A stretch of DNA of 64,000 bases from Mycteria americana (taxonomy: Eukaryota > Chordata > Aves > Ciconiiformes > Ciconiidae): assembly GCF_035582795.1 (NCBI RefSeq), contig NC_134368.1:10128501-10192500 (forward strand). The letters are read 5' to 3'. Positions within the stretch are counted from its first letter, which is position 1; each line of letters begins with the position of its first letter. Below, piece after piece: positions 1 to 23,900 of this stretch. A model generated the notes under the pieces. It was not told the origin of the DNA. It ran no database searches and saw only the letters and a program-made list of their open reading frames with translations. Position numbers and translations under genes: made by a program.

Positions 1-1802
1 ACCCTTGCAAGTAATCTGGAATAAAAAACCAAACAACCATCAATCTGATCCAATTTACAAAATATTTTTAGACATGATCAAGGAAAGCAAATGTTAAATG
101 GAGGAATGCAAGTTAGCTGGCAGCAACAGTGCGAAGTAAGTGCTCAAAACCAGTGTTTCTAAAGGGATTTTATAAAGACTAATGCAAGGCCTGGTTCGGC
201 TTTACATTTTTCTCTCTGATTTCAAAATAAATCACTTCTAATAAATTTGCACATTACATGGAGATTGGCTGACATGGGATGTTGCACATAGCTGTCTCCA
301 TTACTAAGTAAGCTGGGCCATTTTTAATAAAATGTGTTGTATTATAGATAAATATGAGATGGTATGTCTGACAACAGAAAGCAAATGCTTCATATGAAGC
401 AGAGTGTCTGTATCCTGACAAATGGCTATTGGCAAAATGATCTCTTTGAGTACTGCAGCAATTTTCAGTGACTTTTAGTGCTGTATTGAAAAGGCTTAGG
501 GAGATCCTTACACAGTGGAACAGAAGCGGTGAAGAAGAGTAGCATGATGGTTTGCTTTGGATATTGTACTTATGACACTTGTAATGGGCTATTGCCTCCA
601 GTTGTCATGCCTGATTTTTCAACAGCCTTTTTAAAGTACAGATAAAGTTTAGAGAAAACCCACCAAAATTCTCTTGATGCTAGAAAAAATTCCATAGGGA
701 GAAAATTAGAGGGTGTTCTGGCTTACCAAAAAGGATTGAAACAGGCTTAATTGCAGCGTGCTTCCACAGGAGGAAAATGTCTGATTCCAAAGGACTTCTA
801 ATGTAGCTGAAATACCTGGAGAAAGCATCACCAACTGTGAGCTGCAGTTAGACAACTCAAAAGGGACATGAGGCAGTATTTTTGATGGTATGTGTGAATA
901 ACATTAGAACAAGCTCGAAGAGAAGTGCCGGGTTTCTTTTTCAATTGCAAGTGGTGATGCTCTCCTGGAGAATGTACTTAGCCAAACGCAACTCACTGAG
1001 TACCTTGTGGGGGCAACAAGATGAAATTCTGCATCTTCTGGTGTAACGTGAGATAAGACAAATGATGCGGTTGTCCATTCGCTCCCTAAATTCTATTGAA
1101 CTGAAAACTGCCCTATATTTTCTTTTAAATATGTTACTTGCTTGGTTTTGTTTTCTTTTTTTTAAAGTGAATTCTGAATATTTTTAAAAATCCTCCATCT
1201 TTAAAACATCTAGATCTGTTATATAAGATTTATCCATAACAGGGTTATCTTTTGTAGTATTTTGAATTTGTTGTTAGCTATAACATTCCTTAAACATATT
1301 CAGAGAGCCACTTTTTTCTTTCTTCCTCTCTTCTGTATTCTGTTCCCACTTTCTTGGAGAATATTGGGTCAGAGACATTCATATGCAGCTTGAAGTTTAC
1401 AAGTTTCTTTCTAAAATTAACTGTTACTCACTCATAAAACTCGTATTCAAACTTTAATCAAGGTATTTGAAGATATCCCTGTGTTACTGGCTAGGCACTT
1501 CTAGCTTACTGTATTACAGAACTGAGTATAAATAAAATGCCGTATCACAAAGGTTTGGTGTTTTGTTTTGGCTGCTGTTGCGTTGGTGAGGAGGATTGTT
1601 ATGTAGTCCTTTTGATGAGACTTCCACAAATGCATAGTCTGGTTTTAATCAAGCTTTTTGTAAAGGTGGGGGAAACAAAACCGAAAGAGCGTGCCTAAAT
1701 CTGCTAGTCTGAATTGCAGTCTGTTTGCTTCCTTCAGTTGATGTTCTGTACAAAATTGATGATACATGGCTGCTTTCTCTAACACGTATGTTTAATCTTC
1801 AG
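1..1802 (+). other. NSD2: NSD2 intron, 3' part
   Basis: AT-rich sequence without a recognisable exon. It should be the 3' end of the NSD2 intron that precedes the PHD1-linker exon. I see no repeat I can name. Confidence 0.8.
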
Positions 1803-14630
<12,828 letters not shown>

Positions 14631-15448
14631 TCATGGACTGCAGTTTCTACTGCCAACACTATCTTGTAGATAAGTTGTGAATATGACCAGGGAAGGACAC
14701 AATTTTACATATATTCTGTAAAGGTTACATGGGGGGGATTTTTTGTTTTGTTTTGTTTTGTTTTTATAAATCCACTGAGCCAACCACAGCAGTCTTCTGC
14801 TGCTTCTGCACTGATAACGAACTGCATAGTTCAGAAAATTTCAGGACACACCAAACTTATTACTCAGCATTACAGTTACACTTGAATTGTTACGAATGTA
14901 AAAGGTTCCCTCCAAAATTCTTTCAGATGGAGGTAGGTTAAAATCAAACCAGGTAGGAGTAAACATAGGTTTTTGAGATAGTATTTGTCAAACAACAGAT
15001 GTTAAAAATAGTATATCCTTGAAAGAAGTTATTAGCTCTCAAGTCCTTTAAAGTAAGAAATGGCTTGGTCTGTGGTCCCAATGAGATTTGCTTGCCTTGT
15101 GTGTTTTTGAGCAAGTGCTTGAATGCCATTCATGATCCAGGTGCGTATCTCGCCATAACCACACCCATAACAATTTGTTTGTGCTCTATAAAATAGCTCC
15201 AATGATTCTTAAACAAACATGTTTTTAAATATCCTTCCACCAAGAAATATAGTGCGTGGTGGGAAAGGCACACCCTGTACCAGAGAGGGGAAATCTTACA
15301 TTGTAAGAGATTTTTTTCTATACTGTTTTTTCCTGTATTTCATCCCAGCGAAATAGAAGTGACTTGATCTTGCAGAGCTGTACAAGTCTGAATTTAAAGG
15401 GATATTGTCTTGCAATCTAGGCCCAATACTCTAGGATTTTTGTGTCTT

Positions 15449-15460
15449 AATAAAAATAAA
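15449..15460 (+). terminator. NSD2: Candidate NSD2 poly(A) signals
   Basis: Two AATAAA hexamers (15449-15454 and 15455-15460) lie about 820 nt after the NSD2 stop codon. They would give a UTR of ordinary length. Longer UTRs are known for this gene, so the distal signal near 17158 may also be used. Confidence 0.5.
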
Positions 15461-16922
15461 TCGTACAAAACCTATTATTTGAAAAAATTACTTGATTTTT
15501 TTTTTTCTTCTTTAGTGTCAAGTAAAACACAGAGGCAAACATTTCTTTGGAATGCTTGGAGTCCAAGCATTACAACTTTGTGATAATGCAAAAAATGCCC
15601 AACAAGGAACAAAAAAACCCCCATGAATGAAACAGAAGGTGAAACTTGACTGAAGTGCAAAAACTAAATTCAAAACAACTAACTAAAAGCGAAACAGATT
15701 TTTGAAGAAGCACGTAAGGAACAATTTTAATGTGAAATTTAGCCTGGCTGTTCCTTTTGATAAAGTTTGTGTAAAACTGGCTACTTGACTTGGCAGACTG
15801 TTTGAAATCATTCTTTACTTTTTTAGGAGCTCTGCTCTCGACTATCTTATCGCCACTGTGTTGTGTCAGCAAAGCTGTTTTGAATTCTTTGCTCCCGTTA
15901 GGTTCTCACACTTGCAGTGAGATAAATATACAAGATTTAGTATTGATGGAAATAATATTAGAACTAGGAAAAAACGGTAAAGAAAAATGTCTTTACCTGT
16001 TTTCTTCCCAGTGCATGTCATTGGTGTGTGATTAGGCAGTGTTACAAGTAAGTTTTGACTTGTGCCATTGTTCTCTAGCCTATGTAAACACAATGTGAGC
16101 CTTCATGTCCATTTAGTAATTTGTGTATGTTCTAGCTTAGTTTGCCTTTAATAGTGCAGAAACTCTGTGTAGCCCTTTTGAAAATGAAGCCTTGCTATAT
16201 CATGAAAGTGTATGTTTTTTTCCAAAGTATTTCTTCGGGATTTGATCGCAGATTTAGTTTTTGGAATTATCAAAATCCCCATTTGTTCCCAACACGTAAA
16301 AACTTTGGGTTTATTAGAAGATATTAATTGAAAGAGGTTTTAAATGTAGCATTTCCCTATCCTGAACTCTTTGGTTTCTATTTTGTGACCAAACTCCTTT
16401 GTTCTTTTAATCGATTTTTATAAACACTGCTGGAAGGTTAATTTTTTTCAAATAATTTTGAAAAATAGCACAGTTCAAAATAGGGGGAAGTGTTACATGT
16501 TTGCATTTTTTAAAGTGGTATGCCAAGCCTTGCACTCAAGGAAAAAAATCAAGATTTCTTAATTGATTTTGAGGGAAACTTCCCCTCTGCTATAGATATG
16601 TGTTATACCAGGACTGAAGCATAGGCCTGTGCCTAAAATCAAAACCAAAAAATGGTATTATGTATGTTTCTCTAACGTTGGTTTTTGAGGGGAGGAAAGC
16701 GAGATCAGGTAGTAAAGCAGAAAGATTTTCCTCATCGCTTTTAAACAAAATGAAGGAATTTGATGTCATTGGGACCATTCTTTGAATACTATACCATGTA
16801 AGGAAGGCTTTATAAGAATACCTTTAAATAAGTTATTATAAAATATTACCTTTACATTCCGTTGCTTTTATAATTTGTTAATTTTTTAGTTGTTTCGTTG
16901 CTTTTTCCTCTTCATATATAGG

Positions 16923-17215
16923 TGTAACAGCGCTGGCACCCTGGAACAGTTATGCCCCAGGTCCTAAGAGGCAGATACTCACTTCCAGAAGCCGCCATCT
17001 CAAATAGTTACTGATCGGCATTGCTGCAGTAACACCATCCATTTTAAGATCGGTCACGGAGCCTACAACTCCCTGCCTGCCTCTCAGGTGGGCTCACGAG
17101 CACATTTAGTATGGCAGGATGCAGGACAGCCACCCATTTTGTATCTGTCTGTGGGTAAATAAAGACTTTGGCGTTCAAAGCAATCCCTCTCAGCGCTCTT
17201 TTCATAACGTTTACA
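16923..17215 (+). mobile_element. Possible solo LTR (weak)
   Basis: The segment begins TGTAAC and ends TTTACA, which gives LTR-like TG...CA inverted ends. It is about 290 bp long, higher in G+C than its surroundings, and has AATAAA roughly 50 bp before the right end, as an LTR would. I found no target-site duplication and no internal retroviral genes, so this stays tentative. Confidence 0.25.
17158..17163 (+). terminator. Distal AATAAA, NSD2 3' UTR or LTR signal
   Basis: AATAAA about 2.5 kb after the NSD2 stop. It could end a long NSD2 3' UTR. It also falls inside the LTR-like segment described for 16923-17215, which would explain it equally well. Confidence 0.3.
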
Positions 17216-18978
17216 CAAACAGATCTTAGCAAGTGGCTGTTTGACTTTCTGCTTCCTTCTACCTCTTCTCTGCTCTTTACTACCCGACTCTTTGGGCCAA
17301 TGGAGGCTTGCATCACTGAGACTGCAAACCAGGAGTTTGCTCTTGAGTTGCTAGGAATTCATTCCTTCTGCTGATCACGTACTTTGCAGATTGATCTTTA
17401 AAAGAAATGTGGATCATGTTCTCCCCTTCATACGTACTGACCATGTAACCCCATGAGCTCAGCTAAGTCACTCAGGTGGTTGTCTGGTAGAATTTTAGTT
17501 TCTGATTCAGGAAAGGTGGTTTTACGTGTCTTTAATGAAGGCTTCTGTACCTTACTCTGCATCACTGGCAAAATAGGCTGAAGTTTCCTTAAAAAAAGAA
17601 GACAAAAGAAAAGTTGTTTCACTACTTTCCTTCTCCCACTGTTCAAATAAAAGGGAAAACAATCTTGAAAAATTAAGCTTTCTCATGATGCAACTCAATA
17701 CTTTTTAGCATTCAGCAACTTAGATTTTTTGTTATAAATTCACCGAAATAACATCTAAGTATGACATATTATGTGGCTTTAAATTATGTACTTAGTGTCT
17801 TGCCCATTGAAGTAGAGATGTATTTCCTTTTCCAGCAAACTCTTCAAAGCTGGTACATGATAGCCAAATTCAGAATTTGTTGTTCTTTTATCACATGAGC
17901 AAGCATGGAAACAATTTTCAGTTGAATATATTAGATGTATTTTCATACAATCTAGAAAAATAATCAAATTAAATGTCTGTTTTGTTCAATAGCTTTTGTG
18001 TTCATGGTCAGTTTTTAGGGTTTTTTTTTTTATTTTAATTACTTGGAAAAGCAAATATCTTGAAGGACATACGAATGGGACTTCTCCACATTGTTGAGTC
18101 ACATTATTCCATGTCTGCCTGCTTGAGAAACTTCAGTGTCTTCTTAAATATTAAAATTTATTCCTAGTTATTTAAGAAATTGCTAACTCTTTGTTTGTAA
18201 AACAGCTCTCTATAGTTTTTTGCACCAATTTTTTTCTTCTTTAAAGAAAAAAAAAGTGAAATGATACATACTAGACAAGCGTGGTTGGATGTTGTTCTTT
18301 CATAGTGAAAACTTACACTCCAAGAATTCCTAAGAGACTCCATGGAAATAATGTTTTAAGCTTACATGGAGGTGATAACGATTGTGCTTTGGCTTGTTTT
18401 CACAGCGTTGCTTATCACAAAAATATTGACATTTTTTGGCAGCACAGTTTTTCCTGTTACAGTGCTGTTTTCTGTTGCTCATAATCTTACAGGCTTTAAC
18501 AACTTTGAGCTGGAGTCATGCAGCCCTACCAGTTCTGTTTCCTTGGGTTGGTTTAGCTGTCACTGGTGCTGTTCCTGCTTGGCCTGGTCTGAACTTGACT
18601 GTGTTTTGCTTTTTCCAGCTGGGTTTTAGCTTGGGTCTGGTTTGACTTCATAGGTGGAATCTCCCATGTCTGACAGCAGCTATATTTTTTTAAGAGCATT
18701 TCAGAAAATTGCTTTGATACTAATGGATTACTGTTCTGCTGAGATCCTCTGGTGCTGTGCATCAGGATTGTGTCCTTTTGCTGCTCCTGTGAAAAGCCAC
18801 AATTTTTTGCCAGTTGAGAAACTTAATGCCTGTCTACTAAATTGACAGAGATGTCAAAATTTGACAAAATTCTACTAAAATGTGAGAGAGACTGTTGGGG
18901 TGGATGTGGGGAGCTCTGTCCGTGCCGTGGAGTTTGGGTATGGTTAGAGGTACTATCCATGTTGCTGCTGATCCAGAT

Positions 18979-19150
18979 TAGAATCACAGAATGGTTTGGG
19001 TTGGAGGGGACCTTTAAAGGTCATCTAGTCCAGCCCCCTGCCATGGGCAGGGACATGTTCCACTACATCAAGTTGCTCAAAGCCCCATCCAACCTGACCT
19101 TGAACACTTCCAGGGATGGGGCATCCACAACTTCCCTGGGCAATCTGTCT
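18979..19150 (-). mobile_element. CR1 LINE fragment (3' end)
   Basis: It reads AGAATCACAGAATGGTTTGG and runs through the conserved ACCTTTAAAGGTCATCTAGT block to CTTCCCTGGGCAATCTG. This is the reverse complement of the CR1 3' region. The right boundary is approximate. Confidence 0.9.
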
Positions 19151-19225
19151 GCCCACAAAGGATGATGTACCTCTCTTCCCATCCATTTGGTCATCTGACA
19201 TAGCTGAGAGGGATCAGAGAACTGA

Positions 19226-19247
19226 TTTTTTTTTTTTTTTTTTTTTT
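19226..19247. repeat. Poly(T) run of 22
   Basis: An uninterrupted T run followed by an A-rich stretch, about 75 bp beyond the CR1 fragment. It is low-complexity sequence with no further meaning that I can support. Confidence 0.9.
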
Positions 19248-20673
19248 AAAAAACACACAAAAAACAGAGTAATACCTCCCCTGGGGAGAGGAGAATGAGC
19301 AGCTGAGGGCAGTAACCACTTAACCCCCCACCAGCTGGGTTACTTCAGCTGAATCTGCTGCTGCGCTAGCCCAGCGAAGAGACGTAACACCTGCTTCCAC
19401 CTCAGTGCACATTCATTTAAAAGCATAGATCTTTTAATAGTAGATACTATTTTTACTAGTGCTCATAGAGCTGGTGAAGCACAGCGCTGTGATGAAGGGT
19501 CACAGCTGGCTGGTCTGTCTGGGGTTACGCAGCACAGAATTGTGTATGAATTTTGCTGTAGGAGACTGGAGGCAACAAGGTGAGAAGGTTAAGAGACCCC
19601 AGGTACTGATTTCATGGAGCAGTTGAAGTTGGCTCCATTACAGTCGATGGGCATTTCCAAGTGCCTGGTATGCTGGCGAGACCTCAGATGGCCATGAGGA
19701 TAAGGGTGCAGAAAGCTAAACATCACCGTGAGAAAGAACATGAGAGGGAAAATATAGCAAACAACAGTTTTTAGAAGAGAAGAGGTAACCAGCCACCAAA
19801 CACCTACACTATTTGAAATCGTCCCTGTAAAACACAAATCACATCAGCTTAACCAGATGGTTGAACTAGGCCAGCTGCACAGGAGAAAGCTTGGAGTGCC
19901 ACAGCCCTGTGCAGGGAAGGGGTACAAATCACACGTGTGCTCTCATGGGGGAGGGATGAATCAAGCATCAGGGAGCAGGGCAAGAACTTCGCACGGGCAT
20001 TTAAGCCATGGGTTTTGCACGTCTCCTAGGTGTGCAAACATGTGCAAGGCATCTTTCATGGCTGCAGCATGCTGCTCTGTTTGGCTCCAAAGGATTGCAC
20101 ACAGTTTCATGGCTTACTGGTGTGGCTTGGTGGAGAAAGAAACAATTCCTGTGAGATTTGATGAAAGTTTTGGGTTGCTTTTGTAGCTCTAGTATGAAGC
20201 ACCATCTTACAGCAGGAAACAAAAGGGACGTATTTGTCCAGGAATCAACCCCATTATTTTAGTTGCACGTGTTTTCCTGCAGCTGAGAGGAAGGGGAAAG
20301 CTTGGGGCTCCCTTTCCTTGACATAGCTTTGCTTAAAGTAATGGTGAAGTTTTCAGAATGGCATAAAGAAAATAACTGCATATTCTTCAAAGGAAGCATA
20401 TTTGTGTTAGTTCCTGCTCAGGTGGAAATGTTCGTTGTATCACAGGAACCTTAATAACTGGAGCAGTCAATCCTCACTGAGTGTGTTCAGCTGACTCTTG
20501 AAATGGAGGGAGAGGCACAATTGTTTGCTGGTTTTTTTCGTGAGGAAAGGAGAGAAGTATTTACTTGTGAATGAAGCCAGGAATTGAAGGGGGAGACTTT
20601 TCCCATCAATCCATTTCAGTACAGCAGGCAGCTGGGTTGGTTAGCACAAGTAGCCACAACTCAGAAATTGAGT

Positions 20674-20679
20674 TTTATT
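20674..20679 (-). terminator. Poly(A) signal of the mucin/Cys-rich gene
   Basis: AATAAA on the - strand (TTTATT on +) about 125 nt after the TAG at 20804. It is the first canonical hexamer downstream and gives a short 3' UTR. Confidence 0.6.
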
Positions 20680-20803
20680 TCTCTACACTTATTTTAGCTA
20701 TACAGAAATAGGTTGCTCATGGTTAAACATTTTCCCCATACACACACATCTGTATTGCCCCATGAAAAAAAGAAGAGGGTGCTTGCTGATAGCATGTCCT
20801 ATG

Positions 20804-20955
20804 CTACCAGCCAGCATAGACTGGTTCTGTGTGCTCGGTCCCCCCGTAAGTTGTGTGTTGTCCTGAGCCTCCGGGTAGCAGTAGGGACTTCAATGATCTC
20901 TTGCTATATTCTTGCCTTCTTCTCAGAATTATTAGAAAGACAGCAAGGATTGCAC
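20804..20955 (-). CDS. Mucin/Cys-rich gene exon 9: rest of the helix, cytoplasmic tail, stop
   Basis: The acceptor is CTTGCCTTGCAG. It encodes [20 protein letters not shown] and a polar tail ending [10 protein letters not shown], then TAG at 20804-20806. The tail has tyrosines in TTYGG and PVYAGW but no ITAM, ITIM or death domain. Confidence 0.86.
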
Positions 20956-23900
20956 CTGCAAGGCAAGGAATGCTAGTTATTTTCAGACGGGAAGGTAAAG
21001 TGTCAGATGATGTTTGCTCTAGGGCTTCCCAACTCAAGTATTCTCTTCTGGTAAATCAAGTTGTTTTTTTTTCCTCCTACACACTCTGCACAAAAAAAGG
21101 TTTGGCTAGCTATAATAATAAATACTCAACTTTGACATTTCAGCTTTACTCTGGAAGCTGTGGAGAATAACAGCAGGTTTTAATGAAATAATTCAGTAAC
21201 TTGCTTTCCTACTCCCATTTACTCTTGCTCTGTGGAACTATTGTTTTCCACTTGGCATCTTATCCATTGCTGATCCCACCGAAGGGTGGGTAAGATCCCA
21301 CCGAAGGATCTTGTCGAGAAACGAGTGTGCTCTGTGCAGCGCTTACGCTGAAGCACAAGAAGTAACTGACCTAGATTAACTTTGAGTCTAGACTGAGATC
21401 AGGACTGTCAGGAAAAATTACTTTTAGGTTGGCCATAGACATGGAAATAATTGGCAAATACCAAGCACTGCGACATTCTGTTTGTTTGTTTCTGGCAGAA
21501 GCATAATCGGGGAAAATTGATCTTAACAGAAGAGCACAAATCTGTCGCTGTGATGCAATATGGCCAGACAAATACGTCCAAATTTAGGTTGCGTGAGCAG
21601 ACAGTCTCATGGTAAACAACTGATCTGTTAGACCAGCCGTGAAATGCTCGCAGGTTCCTGTGTGGGCTGTTTCTTTTACCCCTCTTCGGAGCAAGCTCTT
21701 TGACAGGCAGGACTCCACTGACGAATGCTGTTCTGTGACCCTCAGGCTTGTTTATCAGAAACGCTGGTTAATGGGCCCTTGTCCCTACGTGGACAGGCTT
21801 TTCATACACTTCATTTTAATTTACTTTTTCTAATTAATACTCGCTTCAGATGGCATCTGTTTTGGCAGATTTTTGGACTACAGCCTGGCAGAAGGGGATA
21901 TGGGCCAGTGGAGGAGCTTTCACACAGCTCCAAGCCATGGCTTGTGAGAACAACCCTCGTCCGCTCCCACCAGGACATTTCAGCCCTCTGGAGAAGAGCA
22001 GTCAACCAGGACTGCTAGACCTACAGAGCTCCTCCAGACCCCGCTGTCCTTTTTCTCCTCGTATGCATCCACAGAGTCCTCTCCTTAGGTGCCAAGAAAG
22101 GAGTTTGATGAGAACTAGCCCTGCTTTATTGTTGGAGAACGAGCTTTTGCTCTTTCTTGTTCATTGCGGGAAATAAAACATCTATTTTATCTCCCCCCTG
22201 CCTTTTAACAACAGTGAGCTGGACTGGAGAACAGGTCTTCAGGAGGCACTTAACCGTTGCGCTTAAAACACAGAAACCCATGGATATGGGGCTATATATC
22301 CTTATCCTCTGATGATTTAGTCACCTCTATGACTTGGAGATTAAAATCTTGTGTCAAGAGAGCTGGTAGCATAAGGGGCACTTCAAGTGGGGTTTCTGTT
22401 CATCTGCCTGTGCGCAGGAGATGAGTCCCTCTTGCTCTTCTGCCCTTTTTGCAACCCACAGCGCTAACAGTTGCTCGTTTGCATCATCACTGTTATCTCT
22501 GATTAAACCTCCCCCAAACTTTGATTAAAAACTACAGAACTCTTATTCTTCCCTTTGCTAAGACTCCAAATGCATAGTCATTGTTTTGGAATGAGTATTC
22601 ATGGCGTAGCTTCCAGGTGGAAAAGCTCATCCACCCTGTTGGTTTGCCCTAATGAGCTAATTACAGCAGGTGGCATCTGGGACGAGGGATGCTCCACATA
22701 CTCAGTAGGTGCTGCTTGTCTTTCATTCTGTTGGCTACAAGGTGCACTACAGCACCGACACAAGCAGCGCTGCACGAGCTGACAGCACCCCGTCCTGCTG
22801 CGTGCTGCGGCAAGAGTTACAGGGGAGGGGAATGCTTTTAGGAAACTTGAAGTCTCGTATCAAAAGAAAATTGTCCTTTTTCCTACTTTTGGGCAGCCAA
22901 GAAATTCCTTTTTTGGGGTCCATACACACACCTGCTTCCCAAGGACAAACAACAACCGTTCAGCATTATGCTAGCCTTCCTTCAGAGCAAATACAGCAAT
23001 ATCCCTTCTTACAAATGGGGAAAGGATTACCATTTGCATTGAAAGCAGCCAGGAAGACCTTTATTAGAAATCCAGGTTTCCCGAAACATAAAATACGCCA
23101 TCCAGAGAATGCTGTTGGAATAACATGAAGGCACCCAGCCGCAGAGGGGTGTCTAGTTTTACCAGAGGACAGAGAAGACGGACGCTTACCTGCTGAGAAG
23201 ACGGCCAGGAGAATGACCATCAGGGGAGTCAGCTGGCAGGAGTCCCCTGCCTTGTAAAGAAAGACCTCCATGCAGTACGCCGGCTCAGCGCTGCCCGCGG
23301 GGCAGAAGGCGTCGGGAGGGCACTTGACCGGGTTCACATCTGGGCTCTGCCCGAGAGAAGAAGTAACTCAGCACCAGCAAACGGGGAAGACTGCAGAAAG
23401 TAACTAGTGTGAAGGGAGGTGACATTTCAGCATTGAAAAAACAGAAGAAAAATAACCAAGAAATGAACTTGCCATCATTAAATTCAGCCCGGCTGCCCCG
23501 GTGGTGTTACTCAGAGTAGGGTGAAGAGCAGAAGGTGTCATTATACAGCATGTCCGTACATCAAACCCCCCGTTAATGGATACACCATCCTCCCACTTTC
23601 CCCTGATGGCCCAGTGAGACCGGGCAGCTCCAAGGGTGGCACAAAGCCAGACTCCTGGTGCCATAATTGTAACCACCTCCCTCCATAAGGGCTCTGTCTA
23701 TGTTTAAGAAAAGGAGCTAGGCTCAGATAAAAATGGTCTTAATCGAAGCGTATGTAGCTTGTCACGGGACAGCTATATTTGTTAATCCAGACTGTCAAAC
23801 AGCTGATGGAGACTCACAGGGCAGTAGTGATTTTCTGGGCACAGGTCACAGCTCTCCTTGCCCCGCTGTAATTGGTATTCTCCTGTCCTGCAGAGCTTGC

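Larger units (their letters stand above)
14631..20673. other. NSD2 3' UTR and intergenic stretch between convergent genes
   Basis: The first part, to about 15.48 kb or beyond, is presumably NSD2 3' UTR. The rest separates NSD2 from the convergent - strand gene ending near 20.67 kb. It contains a CR1 fragment near 19.0 kb, a run of 22 T at 19226-19247 and a possible solo LTR near 17 kb. Short open frames here look random, and I see no further gene. Confidence 0.6.
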
